A stretch of DNA of 38,985 bases, taken from positions 1 to 38,985 of the forward strand of contig CAIWTG010000147.1 of the NCBI GenBank assembly GCA_903915565.1. Reading direction: 5' to 3'. The translations under genes and the position numbers were made by a program. Source of the DNA: an uncultured Chloroflexota bacterium (lineage in GTDB: Bacteria; Chloroflexota; Dehalococcoidia; Dehalococcoidales; RBG-16-60-22). Positions 14,169-21,492 of this stretch are shown piece by piece (the stretch's first letter is position 1; each line of letters begins with the position of its first letter). The notes below the pieces were generated by a model that was not told where the DNA came from, made no database searches, and saw only the letters and a list, made by a program, of their open reading frames with translations.

Positions 14169-16265
14169 CTAATAACTGCTCCAGAACTTAATCGGGGTGA
14201 TTTTAAGCCGCAAGTCGCACTGCAGGCAGCGCTTCGCCTCACACTCTACAACATTTTCATCGGTCTTTGCCACTACGCCGTTAAAGTTTTTAATGCGTTC
14301 CGCCGGCGCTACCATTTTATCTTCGCACCGCAACAGAGCAGCAAAGCCCTCAATCTTGCCAATAGCTGTCTTTAGCTCCTGTTCAGGCGCTAATTTTTCG
14401 TCGATGTTGCCGCCGCCCCCCAGGAACATATCCAAAGCAACCGCTGCTTTACGGCCGGAGGCGATGGCTTTAATGACGGATGACGTGCCGCTGACGGTAT
14501 CGCCGGCGGCAAAAACGCCTTCCCGGCTAGTACTAAAGGTGAACTCATCCACTTCGATGAGGTTACCGGCAACAGTGTTCAGCCCAAAGCCCTCCGGTAT
14601 TTCCGGCCGCTGCCCGATGGCGAAGATGACCATATCAGCATCCAGCACGTGGACGGAGTTTTCTCTGGTTTCTATCTGGGGTCGTTTTTCTTCGTCGAAA
14701 GAAAGCGATGTGACTTCCAGGCATTCCACGCCGGTGATTTTGCCGTTCTCCGTCAGGATGCGGGTAAAGGTGCGGGCGGGGTAAAGTTTTACTCCCTCCT
14801 CCTCCCCCTGTTTAATCTCGTCGTCCGAGGCGGGCATGGTTTCCCTTGATTCAAGGCAAGCCATCTTTGCCTGCGCCCCAAGCCTCCGCGCCGCCCGTGC
14901 GCAATCAAAGGCCACATTGCCACCCCCCAAAACCAGGACGTTTTTCCCGATGCTCACCTTGTCACCGGTATTGATAGCCCGCAGGAAATCCACACCGACT
15001 AATACGCCGGGGACATCGGCGCCGGGGATAGAGAGCTTTTGGCCGTGCTGCGTGCCGACCGCCGTAATGACGCCGTTAAAGCCCGTTGCAAAGAGATTTT
15101 TCATGGACTCAATTTTGGCGTTTGTTTTTATCTCCACGCCTGTTCTTTTGACATAGTCGATTTCCTTATCCAGCACTTCGCGCGGGAGGCGATAGGACGG
15201 TATGCCGTAACGCAGCATACCCCCCGCCAAAGGTAAAGCGTCATAAACGGTTACGCTGTGCCCCTGCAGGGCTAGATAATAAGCGGCAGTTAAACCTGCC
15301 GGACCCGACCCGATGACGGCCACTTTTTTGTCGGTGGCGGGTTTTTTGTTTATCTTCGGTAAAGCTTTACTGGATTTTTCCGCGGCGAAGCGCTTTAACT
15401 CCCTGATAGCGATGGACTCATTCACCTGACCGCGGCGGCAGACGCCCTCGCAGGGATGGTCGCAGACATAGCCCAGGACCGCCGGGAATGGTACTTTTTC
15501 TCTTATCACCGCCGCGGCGGCCGCGTAATCTCCCTCCCCGATAAAGCGTAAGTAGCGCGGCACGTCAATCTCCGCCGGGCAGGTATAGCGGCAGGGCAAT
15601 AAAGCCGTTTTCCTGTTCTTGCCCCGGGTGAGTTCTTCTTTATCCAGGATGGCGCCGCTGGGACAGACCTCGGCGCAGGCGCCGCAAAAGCGACACCCCG
15701 CCTGCGCTAAAGACAAATCGTTCTCCGTGCCGGTGTACTTATCTTCGCCCTTGGTTTTTTCAACCAGTATCCCTACCCCTCTTAAGTCTTTACAGGCTCT
15801 AATACACCGCTTGCACATGACGCATTTATTGGGGTTAAGGGTAAATAGCGGATTGCTGTCATCCACCGTAAAGAGCCGCGCCGGGCCGACGGGTTTATAG
15901 TCTTCCGAGCTGATGTATTGTTTGAGAGACTGGATTTCACAATTAAGGTATTTATTGCAGGTGCCGCAGTCGGCGGGGTGGCCTTTAAGTATCTTTTCTA
16001 ACGCCTGGCGGCGCGCGTCGGCGACCCTTGGAGTTTTGGTCAAGATGGTCAATCCGTCGGCGGCCGGTTCTTTGCAGGCGAGGACTAAATCCTCCCTCCC
16101 CGCCACCTCTACCGCGCATAAGCCGCACTCGCCGGTTGTGCCTAAATCGGGGTGATAGCAAAGGAATGGAATATAGATGCCCGCTTGCAGAGAGGCCTCA
16201 AGGACGCTCCGGCCCTGCCGCGCCTCGATATCGCGCCCGTCGATGTTAAGTTTGATTGTTTCCAA
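14169..16265 (-). CDS. NuoG-like Fe-S domain fused to GltD-type NADPH oxidoreductase
   Basis: I chose a TTG start at 16265. It follows AAAGAG, and the promoter at 16306-16334 lies inside the longer reading frame, which rules out the upstream ATG. The 698-residue product opens with a [2Fe-2S] domain (C36, C47, C50, C64). Next is H96-x3-C100-x2-C103-x5-C109, the His-ligated [4Fe-4S] motif of NuoG and Fe-hydrogenases, then two ferredoxin motifs (CVMCKRCIRAC, CRFCGACAEVCP). The rest is a GltD-like module with its own Cys motifs, FAD (VIGSGPAGLTAAYYLALQG), NADPH (VLGGGNVAFDCARAA) and GVFAAGDTVSG. It probably moves electrons between NAD(P)H and a ferredoxin or the flavoprotein encoded two genes on. 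No hydrogenase H-cluster domain is present. Confidence 0.9.
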   Translation of the reverse strand: METIKLNIDGRDIEARQGRSVLEASLQAGIYIPFLCYHPDLGTTGECGLCAVEVAGREDLVLACKEPAADGLTILTKTPRVADARRQALEKILKGHPADCGTCNKYLNCEIQSLKQYISSEDYKPVGPARLFTVDDSNPLFTLNPNKCVMCKRCIRACKDLRGVGILVEKTKGEDKYTGTENDLSLAQAGCRFCGACAEVCPSGAILDKEELTRGKNRKTALLPCRYTCPAEIDVPRYLRFIGEGDYAAAAAVIREKVPFPAVLGYVCDHPCEGVCRRGQVNESIAIRELKRFAAEKSSKALPKINKKPATDKKVAVIGSGPAGLTAAYYLALQGHSVTVYDALPLAGGMLRYGIPSYRLPREVLDKEIDYVKRTGVEIKTNAKIESMKNLFATGFNGVITAVGTQHGQKLSIPGADVPGVLVGVDFLRAINTGDKVSIGKNVLVLGGGNVAFDCARAARRLGAQAKMACLESRETMPASDDEIKQGEEEGVKLYPARTFTRILTENGKITGVECLEVTSLSFDEEKRPQIETRENSVHVLDADMVIFAIGQRPEIPEGFGLNTVAGNLIEVDEFTFSTSREGVFAAGDTVSGTSSVIKAIASGRKAAVALDMFLGGGGNIDEKLAPEQELKTAIGKIEGFAALLRCEDKMVAPAERIKNFNGVVAKTDENVVECEAKRCLQCDLRLKITPIKFWSSY

Positions 16266-16305
16266 ACATAGCTCTTTAAAATAAAACGAGTGAAGAGGCA
16301 AGATA

Positions 16306-16334
16306 ATTATAGTATATGGGGGGAAAGGGGGCAA
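16306..16334 (-). promoter_or_regulatory. Promoter of the NADPH oxidoreductase / Nudix / flavoprotein operon
   Basis: On the minus strand TTGCCC (16334-16329) and TATAAT (16311-16306) are exactly 17 bp apart. The predicted transcript start is about 35 nt before the TTG start codon. Confidence 0.75.
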
Positions 16335-16371
16335 GGGTTATGTCCCCTTCTATACAGGTACTTGCATATTA

Positions 16372-16380
16372 TGTTATAAT
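16372..16380 (+). promoter_or_regulatory. Extended -10 promoter of the zinc-ribbon gene
   Basis: TGTTATAAT is a perfect TGnTATAAT extended -10. It implies a leader of about 110 nt before the ATG at 16496. No good -35 is seen. Confidence 0.65.
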
Positions 16381-16450
16381 ATGGAGTAAGTTCAGGTTTA
16401 GGTTATGACACGCTTCCCAGAAGCCTTAAAAACGGATTTCTCTCAAGTGC

Positions 16451-16494
16451 GGATGACCAAAACTCTAACTAATAATTAAGAGAGGAGGTCATCC
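16451..16494 (+). promoter_or_regulatory. Candidate Shine-Dalgarno-sequestering hairpin in the zinc-ribbon leader
   Basis: GGATGACC (16451-16458) pairs perfectly with GGTCATCC (16487-16494). Inside it CTCT (16463-16466) pairs with AGAG (16481-16484), with a 14-nt AU-rich loop. The Shine-Dalgarno AGAGGAGG (16481-16488) is therefore largely buried, right up to the start codon at 16496. Such a fold could act as an RNA thermometer or a binding site for one of the RNA-binding proteins encoded downstream. Confidence 0.6.
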
Positions 16495-16495
16495 T

Positions 16496-16783
16496 ATGGC
16501 TTTTCAAGACAAAACCCTCACGTGTGCTGATTGCGGTGCTACTTTCACCCACAGCGCCGAGGACCAGGAATTCTTCCAGACCAAGGGTTACACCAATGAG
16601 CCCAAACGATGCCCCAATTGCCGTCAGTCACGGAAGACCGAGCGGTTTGGTGGTGGTGGACGACAGATGTATCCAGCCACCTGCGCCCAGTGCGGCAAAA
16701 CCACCGAAGTCCCCTTCCAGCCTCGCGGTGACAAACCCGTCTACTGCAGCGACTGCTTCAGACAGATGCGTCCCGCCAGGTAA
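16496..16783 (+). CDS. Two-domain zinc-ribbon protein (CxxC-x17-CxxC)
   Basis: This 95-residue protein has two cysteine-pair zinc ribbons. The first is CADC (residues 10-13) ... CPNC (about 39-42), like the probable zinc-ribbon domain zf-trcl. The second is C-x2-C, 17 residues, C-x2-C (CAQC ... CSDC), matching the CxxC-x17-CxxC family. Such proteins bind zinc and are suspected nucleic-acid binders, but their role is not established. It is followed by two RRM RNA-binding protein genes on the same strand, which supports an RNA-related role. A strong GAGGAGGT ribosome site is partly hidden in a leader hairpin, so translation is likely regulated. Confidence 0.88.
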   Translation: MAFQDKTLTCADCGATFTHSAEDQEFFQTKGYTNEPKRCPNCRQSRKTERFGGGGRQMYPATCAQCGKTTEVPFQPRGDKPVYCSDCFRQMRPAR

Positions 16784-16802
16784 ACCAGTTTAACTACGAG
16801 TT

Positions 16803-16832
16803 ATATCCGGGTTGGGCAACCGACCCGGATAT
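16803..16832 (+). terminator. Hairpin between the zinc-ribbon and RRM genes (weak terminator or attenuator)
   Basis: A perfect 10-bp stem ATATCCGGGT (16803-16812) / ACCCGGATAT (16823-16832) is followed by only four Ts (GATTTTC). It may stop part of the transcripts or protect the upstream mRNA end. Confidence 0.6.
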
Positions 16833-16903
16833 GATTTTCACACCTTTTCCCTATCCTTTTATTGTCCCGATAACTTAAAGCCTATCTGAAGAGGGAGTAA
16901 TCT

Positions 16904-17269
16904 ATGAAGATTTATGTGGGTAATCTTTCCCACGAAGTAACCGAGGATGAGCTATCAGCGGAATTCGGCACCTACGGCAAGGTGGATTCCGTAGCTATTC
17001 CCTCCGATAAATACAGCGGACGGCCCAGGGGTTTCGCCTTCGTTGAAATGGGTTCGAAGACCGAAGCCGAAGCGGCTATCGCCGGCCTTAACGGTAAGTC
17101 GTTGAGAGACCGCACCATTGTGGTTAATGAGTCCCGTCCCCGTCCCGATAATCGCGGCGGTGGTGGTGGATTCAGGGACAACAGGGGGGGCGGCGGCGGT
17201 TACAACAACCGCGGTTACGGCGGCGGCCGAGGCGGCAGACCGGGCGGCAACAGAGACCGAAGATATTAA
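16904..17269 (+). CDS. RRM RNA-binding protein with Gly/Arg-rich tail
   Basis: This 121-residue protein has one RNA recognition motif (about residues 1-80), with RNP2 IYVGNL and RNP1 RGFAFVEM, both with the expected aromatics. The Arg/Gly-rich tail (residues ~83-121) carries several RGG and YGG units. This is the layout of the cyanobacterial cold-induced Rbp proteins and of eukaryotic glycine-rich RNA-binding proteins. It probably acts as an RNA chaperone. AGAGGGAG precedes the start. It lies between a zinc-ribbon gene and a second RRM gene, forming an apparent RNA-binding module. Confidence 0.95.
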   Translation: MKIYVGNLSHEVTEDELSAEFGTYGKVDSVAIPSDKYSGRPRGFAFVEMGSKTEAEAAIAGLNGKSLRDRTIVVNESRPRPDNRGGGGGFRDNRGGGGGYNNRGYGGGRGGRPGGNRDRRY

Positions 17270-17356
17270 CCAGCCCGGCACTTCAATTACAGTGACTGTT
17301 CCTGACGCAGCAGCGCCAATTAATTATGCTTGTATGATTTGTTGAAAGGCGGCGGT

Positions 17357-17689
17357 ATGAATATCTACGTAGGTAATCTATCGCTTGAAACTACCGAGGA
17401 TGAGCTCCGTCAAGCCTTCACGGCTTTCGGTGAAGTGGCCTCGGTAACTATTATGAACGATAAGTACATCGGCAGCGGCCAAACTAGCGGCTACGGATAC
17501 GTAGAAATGATATCTAAGCCGGCAGGGCTGGCCGCTATCGCCGGTCTGGCCGGAACAAAGGTCGGCAACCGGTTTATCCGCATTGTTGAAGCCCTGCCCC
17601 TTTCCGAAAATAGCGGTAAACCCTTTCCCATTAAAATAAAACCCAACCGCCCCAGCCGCAGCCGGCAAAGGTCGGTCAAGGCTAACTAA
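17357..17689 (+). CDS. RRM RNA-binding protein
   Basis: The start at 17357 (MNIYVGNL) follows AAAGGCGG and matches the start of the neighbouring RRM gene; the longer frame from 17330 adds nothing recognisable. The 110-residue product has RNP2 IYVGNL and RNP1 SGYGYVEM. The tail is basic and Pro/Ser/Arg-rich instead of Gly-rich, so the two paralogues have different C-termini and perhaps different partners. It lies 87 bp after the first RRM gene and 21 bp before a convergent SDR gene. Confidence 0.92.
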   Translation: MNIYVGNLSLETTEDELRQAFTAFGEVASVTIMNDKYIGSGQTSGYGYVEMISKPAGLAAIAGLAGTKVGNRFIRIVEALPLSENSGKPFPIKIKPNRPSRSRQRSVKAN

Positions 17690-17710
17690 TCCTTCCACCC
17701 GGTTACTGCT

Positions 17711-18499
17711 TTACGCTTCTTTGACCCGCCTTGAAGGTCCTGACGGCGCGGAAACTTCCAGCACTTGCCCGGAAAGTTTATTAGAAACATCCGATACTAA
17801 AAACGCCACCGCTTGGGCGATATCCTCCGGGGTGGTGGTCTTGCCTGCTTGCGCTAACGTCTCCACGATTTTAGACATGGCTGGGTCGTTGCCGGAGGCT
17901 TTATGGAAGTTGGTGTTCCCCGGTCCCGGAGCGATGATATTGATGTTTATCCCGTTAGCCCCAACCTCCCCCGCTAAAGTCTTACTGAACATTACCGTCC
18001 CCGCCTTGGCCGCCACATAAGCGGTAGAACCTGCCAAACCCGTCGGCTGGTGGGCGGCGTGGGTGGAAAAGTTCACGATTTTGCCGTACTGCCTTTCCAG
18101 CATATGCGGCAGCACCGCCTGCGTGAAATTCATCGTTCCTTTGAGGTTGGTATTAATATCAATGTCCCAGTGCTCGGCGGTCATGGTTACAAAGGGCCGC
18201 AAGCCGCTGGCGCGCCCGGCGCAGTTCACCAGGATGTCTATTTTCTTAAATTCCTCCAGCGCTTTTTTAACGACCGTGTCAATTTCCTGACGATTGGTGA
18301 TATCCGCCTTAAAAGCCAGGGCTTGGCGTCCCAGTTTTTTAACGTCGTCCGCCGTTTGCTGCGCCCCCTTTAAATCCACATCCACGCTAACGATATGGCA
18401 GCCTTCTTTCGCCAGCACTAAAGCAATGCCCCGGCCAAAGCCTATCTGGCTGCCGGTGCCGGTCACAATCGCTACTTTATCGGTTAATTTTAAGTCCAT
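17711..18499 (-). CDS. SDR family NAD(P)-dependent oxidoreductase
   Basis: This 262-residue SDR has a variant cofactor loop TGTGSQIGFGRG (residues 13-24), Asp40 at the end of the second strand (NAD-type), NCAG at about 92-95, and catalytic Ser145, Tyr161 and Lys165 (YVAAK). Its end, KLSGQVLEVSAPSGPSRR, lacks the usual DGG. AAGGAGGG precedes the start. It is divergent from the FMN reductase gene with only 52 bp between the two starts, so the promoters must be compact or overlapping. Its substrate is unknown. Confidence 0.92.
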   Translation of the reverse strand: MDLKLTDKVAIVTGTGSQIGFGRGIALVLAKEGCHIVSVDVDLKGAQQTADDVKKLGRQALAFKADITNRQEIDTVVKKALEEFKKIDILVNCAGRASGLRPFVTMTAEHWDIDINTNLKGTMNFTQAVLPHMLERQYGKIVNFSTHAAHQPTGLAGSTAYVAAKAGTVMFSKTLAGEVGANGININIIAPGPGNTNFHKASGNDPAMSKIVETLAQAGKTTTPEDIAQAVAFLVSDVSNKLSGQVLEVSAPSGPSRRVKEA

Positions 18500-18538
18500 A
18501 AAACCCTCCTTAATTAGTCAACCGGGCTTTTTGTATTA

Positions 18539-18544
18539 TATACT
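18539..18544 (+). promoter_or_regulatory. -10 element just upstream of the FMN reductase start
   Basis: TATACT lies 7 nt before the ATG at 18552, with a poor -35 (TAGTCA, 18 bp upstream). No Shine-Dalgarno is present, so the transcript may be leaderless. Confidence 0.45.
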
Positions 18545-18551
18545 TTAGCGT

Positions 18552-19097
18552 ATGGTAAAAGCGAAAAAAATCATCGGCATTGGCGGGTCGCCGCGCCGGG
18601 GCAATTCCGAGTGGATGTTAACGACCCTCGGTGCCAAGTTGACGCAGCTAGGGGCGGATGTAGAGATACTGCTGCTGCGGAAAATGGACATTAAGATGTG
18701 CCGCGGCTGTCTCGCCTGTGAAAAAGGCGGCAAGGAGCGTCAAGGCGACTGTGCTATTAAGGACGGCATGGCTGCGATTTATCCCAAACTGCTGGCGGCG
18801 GATGCTATAGTTTTAGCCACCCCCGGCTACATGGGAATGCTCTCCGGCCTGTTGAAAAACTTCCTCGACCGGACGTGCGCCGTCTGGCCACGTCTCGCCG
18901 GTAAACGCCTCGCCGGACTGGCGGTGGCTGAAGAAGACACTTTCCAGACTATGGATAATTTGAAAAGCTATGGAAAGCTGCTGAAAATGCGCTGGGTGGG
19001 GGGTGTTAAAGCGCTGGCTAAAAACCCCACCGACGCCTCCCGTATTCACGGGCTGGAAAAACGACTAAAGCAACTGGCGAAAAAGATAGCTGGTTAA
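18552..19097 (+). CDS. NADPH-dependent FMN reductase / flavodoxin-fold iron-sulfur flavoprotein-like
   Basis: This 181-residue flavodoxin-fold protein carries the FMN phosphate loop GSPRRGNS (residues 12-19), CRGCLAC in the position typical of this group, and ATPGYMGMLSGLLKNFLDR, the NAD(P)H-dependent FMN reductase signature. It would bind FMN and pass electrons from NAD(P)H or ferredoxin to a small acceptor. The two cysteines are too few to make a classic [4Fe-4S] iron-sulfur flavoprotein on their own. No ribosome-binding site is visible, and a TATACT box lies 7 nt ahead. It is divergent from an SDR gene. Confidence 0.9.
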   Translation: MVKAKKIIGIGGSPRRGNSEWMLTTLGAKLTQLGADVEILLLRKMDIKMCRGCLACEKGGKERQGDCAIKDGMAAIYPKLLAADAIVLATPGYMGMLSGLLKNFLDRTCAVWPRLAGKRLAGLAVAEEDTFQTMDNLKSYGKLLKMRWVGGVKALAKNPTDASRIHGLEKRLKQLAKKIAG

Positions 19098-19125
19098 AAA
19101 ACGGGGCGCGCCCATGGCGCGCCCC
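19096..19125 (-). terminator. Intrinsic terminator after the tandem cupin-like gene
   Basis: A perfect 10-bp GC stem (19103-19112 with 19116-19125) is followed on the minus strand by GTTTTTTAA. It can also fold for the convergent FMN reductase transcript, but lacks a good T-tract on that side. Confidence 0.8.
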
Positions 19126-19144
19126 ATCAATTCCTTGTTTATTC

Positions 19145-20107
19145 TTATTTCTTTTTAGGCGGCTTGGCTGGCGGACGCTGCCCGACCTGCATACGCTTGC
19201 CGTCCGGACCGAAGAAACTGCCAGCCCATCCTTCCATAACCGTCCCTGCCCCCAGCATAATAGCCATCTCGATATGCGGGTGACGGAACTTATGCCAGAC
19301 TAGTGGACCGTGCATCACGCCCTTAGGAATCCACATGCCGAAGCTGGTGTTAAAGATGAGCTGCTCGTTGCCCAGGTCGAACTCCAGGTCAGCCCCCAAA
19401 TCCTCCGGATTGTTATAGTCGCCGCCGATATGCAGCACTATCTCGTCCTTTTCATCATGCACCATCTTAGGCAAATTGGGGCTGACGACATCATAAATCC
19501 AGCCCCACTCAATGTAGGTATTAGCCACACCAATCTGCGTGCGGCTCATGTAAGTCATCGTCGGGCTCTGACGCCCCTTTTGTCCCGGCCCAGCTTCGCG
19601 CATCGGGCTGCGGATGACGTACTGCTCGTAGTCGAAGTCCTTTTCTTTTATCATGGGCTTTTTATTGCCCTCCGTGATATCTTTGCCATAGGCTTTGGCC
19701 GGGTCGCCGGTGCCCAAAATGAACGACATCTGCATGTGTGGGTATTGGAACTTCTTCCAGGTGACGGGGCCGTGGGGCGTGCCTTTGGGGATACACATAC
19801 TGGTGGTCGTATTGAAGGTGATGGGCTGTCCGCCGATGTAAAACTCTATCTCCCCGCCGAGCACCTGTGGATTCTTGGTGTCGCTGCCGTAAAAGAGCAG
19901 AATTTCATCGTAGTCGTGGACGTGCTCCCTGACGCAGGGGTTCGGCTTGGGGATACCGTATACCCACCCCAGCGTAATATAATACGGCGCGCCGCATTGC
20001 TTTTGGCTGATATAGGTCATCCTCGGGCTCTGGCGATTCTTGACGCCGACGCCTACTTCATAAACAGGTTTCCTGACCGCGTATTTTTCAAATTTTGATG
20101 CCGCCAT
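19145..20107 (-). CDS. Tandem-repeat cupin-like protein
   Basis: This 320-residue protein consists of two similar halves, about residues 5-134 and 158-288. Shared blocks include RQSPxMTY, the HD..DEI metal-site region, NTxxxMxIPKGxxHGP and FxxPHxxM. The folds look like cupin beta-barrels. The first half has H62-x-H64 and H112, a typical cupin metal set. The second has H217 and H266 but a Met where H62 would be. The family is not one I can name; the function is unknown. It is divergent from, and shares overlapping promoters with, the URO-D gene at 20233, so a linked role in the same pathway is likely. AAAGGAGT precedes the start and the C-terminus is Pro/Lys-rich. Confidence 0.8.
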   Translation of the reverse strand: MAASKFEKYAVRKPVYEVGVGVKNRQSPRMTYISQKQCGAPYYITLGWVYGIPKPNPCVREHVHDYDEILLFYGSDTKNPQVLGGEIEFYIGGQPITFNTTTSMCIPKGTPHGPVTWKKFQYPHMQMSFILGTGDPAKAYGKDITEGNKKPMIKEKDFDYEQYVIRSPMREAGPGQKGRQSPTMTYMSRTQIGVANTYIEWGWIYDVVSPNLPKMVHDEKDEIVLHIGGDYNNPEDLGADLEFDLGNEQLIFNTSFGMWIPKGVMHGPLVWHKFRHPHIEMAIMLGAGTVMEGWAGSFFGPDGKRMQVGQRPPAKPPKKK

Positions 20108-20157
20108 AAAAATGACTCCTTTCCGCTTTAATTTTTGGTTGTTTACAGCCCCAGAAA

Positions 20158-20187
20158 TCGACAGTATTGTAGCATATGTGTTATAAT
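20158..20187 (+). promoter_or_regulatory. Extended -10 promoter of the URO-D gene
   Basis: TCGACA (20158-20163) and TGTTATAAT (20179-20187) are 18 bp apart, measured to TATAAT. It overlaps the promoter of the divergent cupin-like gene. Confidence 0.7.
20166..20174 (-). promoter_or_regulatory. Extended -10 promoter of the tandem cupin-like gene
   Basis: On the minus strand TGCTACAAT (20174-20166) matches the extended -10 form, about 60 bp before the start. It sits between the -35 and -10 of the opposite promoter. Confidence 0.6.
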
Positions 20188-20232
20188 TCCGCCAGCAAAC
20201 TACATCAAATCTTATTTCCGGAGGACTACACT

Positions 20233-21492
20233 ATGGCTCGCTTCACTTTTGAAGGAAAAACTGGCAAACAGCTGCGTAAAGAGCGCGAAACAAGAATCAT
20301 GAATGCCATCCAGCTCAAGCCGACGGACCGGGTGCCGGTCATTAGCTCCATCGGTTATTTCCCCGCTAAATACGTGGGTATTCCCTGCTCCGCCGCTTAT
20401 TACGACTTTGAAGCTTGGTACGACGCTTATGAGAGAACACTGCCGGACTTTCAGGCTGATATAATTTACTCCCAGCCTTTTACCCCGGGTAAAGCCCTGG
20501 AGATTCTCGCCCCTAAAACAATGCGCTGGCCGGGGCACGGCGTAGACCCGAATCAGGGACATCAGGCTATAGAAATCGATAACCTGAAAGCAGATGAATA
20601 CGACGCCTATATGCAAGACCCCTCCGACTTTATGTTCCGCATTTTCCTTTCCCGCCTCAGTGATAACCTGGCGGGCATGGCGGATATCCCCAAACTTTCC
20701 GATATCGCCGGGCAAATGGGGGCGCAGGCAATCGCTTTAGCCTTCTCCGAACCTAAAGTCGCCAAGGCTATCAACACGCTGCAAAAAGCCGGACGCGAAA
20801 TGCGCAAGTGGCAGCGGAAGATAAAGAAGTTCAACCAGCTGATGCTGGATATGGGCTTCCCGCCCTATTTCCAGGGCGCGGCAATGCCCCCCTTCGACGT
20901 GATTTCCCACTCCATGCGCGGTATGAGCGGGACGATGATGGATATGTTCCGCCAGCCGGAAAAAATCGAGGAAATGTGCGAGTTTCTCCTCAAAAGAACG
21001 CTGGAAAGACCCAAGCCCGAGCCGAACGAAAACGGCTATTACCGGATTTTCATGACCAATACCCGCGGCTCCGATGAATTCATGTCCATGGCGCAGTTCA
21101 AGCGGTTCTACTGGCCGACCTTTAGGCGTCTGGTGCTGGGGCTGATTGAAAAAGGACTAACGCCCTGCATCTTCTTCGAGGGCAACTTTACCTCCCGGCT
21201 GGAATACCTGCTGGAGTTCCCCAAGGGCTCATTGCTGGCGCGCTTTGATACCACGGATATCTTTAGAGCCAAGGACGTCCTGAAAGACCATATCTGCATC
21301 GAGGGTAACGTGCCGTCTTCGTTATTGCAGGTGGGAAGCAAAGAGGACGTCATAGCCCACTGCAAGAAGTTGATTGATTATTGCGGCAAGGGCGGCGGCT
21401 ATATAATTTCGCCGCGCTCCTCCACCGACGAGGTCAAGCCGGAAAACCTCAAAGCCATGATTCAGGTCGCCAAAGAGTACGGCAAGTATTAG
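20233..21492 (+). CDS. URO-D family (uroporphyrinogen decarboxylase / corrinoid methyltransferase-like) protein
   Basis: I chose the ATG at 20233 because GGAGGAC precedes it; an in-frame ATG at 20176 lies upstream of the -10 element. The 419-residue product is a full-length relative of the truncated gene at 1-1119. It has PTDRVPVISSIGYFPA near the N-terminus, WPGHGV at 100-104, MFRQPEK at about 238, FFEGNFTSRL at about 314-323 and FDTTD at 338-342. Canonical MtaA/MtbA-type methyltransferases carry H-x-C zinc ligands; here F-x-E-G takes that place. A methyl transfer or decarboxylation role in catabolism is inferred. It abuts the stop codon of the convergent ferredoxin gene with no spacer. Confidence 0.88.
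   Translation: MARFTFEGKTGKQLRKERETRIMNAIQLKPTDRVPVISSIGYFPAKYVGIPCSAAYYDFEAWYDAYERTLPDFQADIIYSQPFTPGKALEILAPKTMRWPGHGVDPNQGHQAIEIDNLKADEYDAYMQDPSDFMFRIFLSRLSDNLAGMADIPKLSDIAGQMGAQAIALAFSEPKVAKAINTLQKAGREMRKWQRKIKKFNQLMLDMGFPPYFQGAAMPPFDVISHSMRGMSGTMMDMFRQPEKIEEMCEFLLKRTLERPKPEPNENGYYRIFMTNTRGSDEFMSMAQFKRFYWPTFRRLVLGLIEKGLTPCIFFEGNFTSRLEYLLEFPKGSLLARFDTTDIFRAKDVLKDHICIEGNVPSSLLQVGSKEDVIAHCKKLIDYCGKGGGYIISPRSSTDEVKPENLKAMIQVAKEYGKY

Noticed and set aside
14169..16265. Iron-only hydrogenase or NuoG
   Set aside because: The N-terminal Fe-S motifs fit, but the chain continues into a GltD-like FAD/NADPH module and has no H-cluster motifs.
20233..21492. Haem-pathway uroporphyrinogen decarboxylase hemE
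   Set aside because: No other haem genes are nearby, two diverged paralogues occur in a catabolic setting, and the sequence blocks do not look like HemE.
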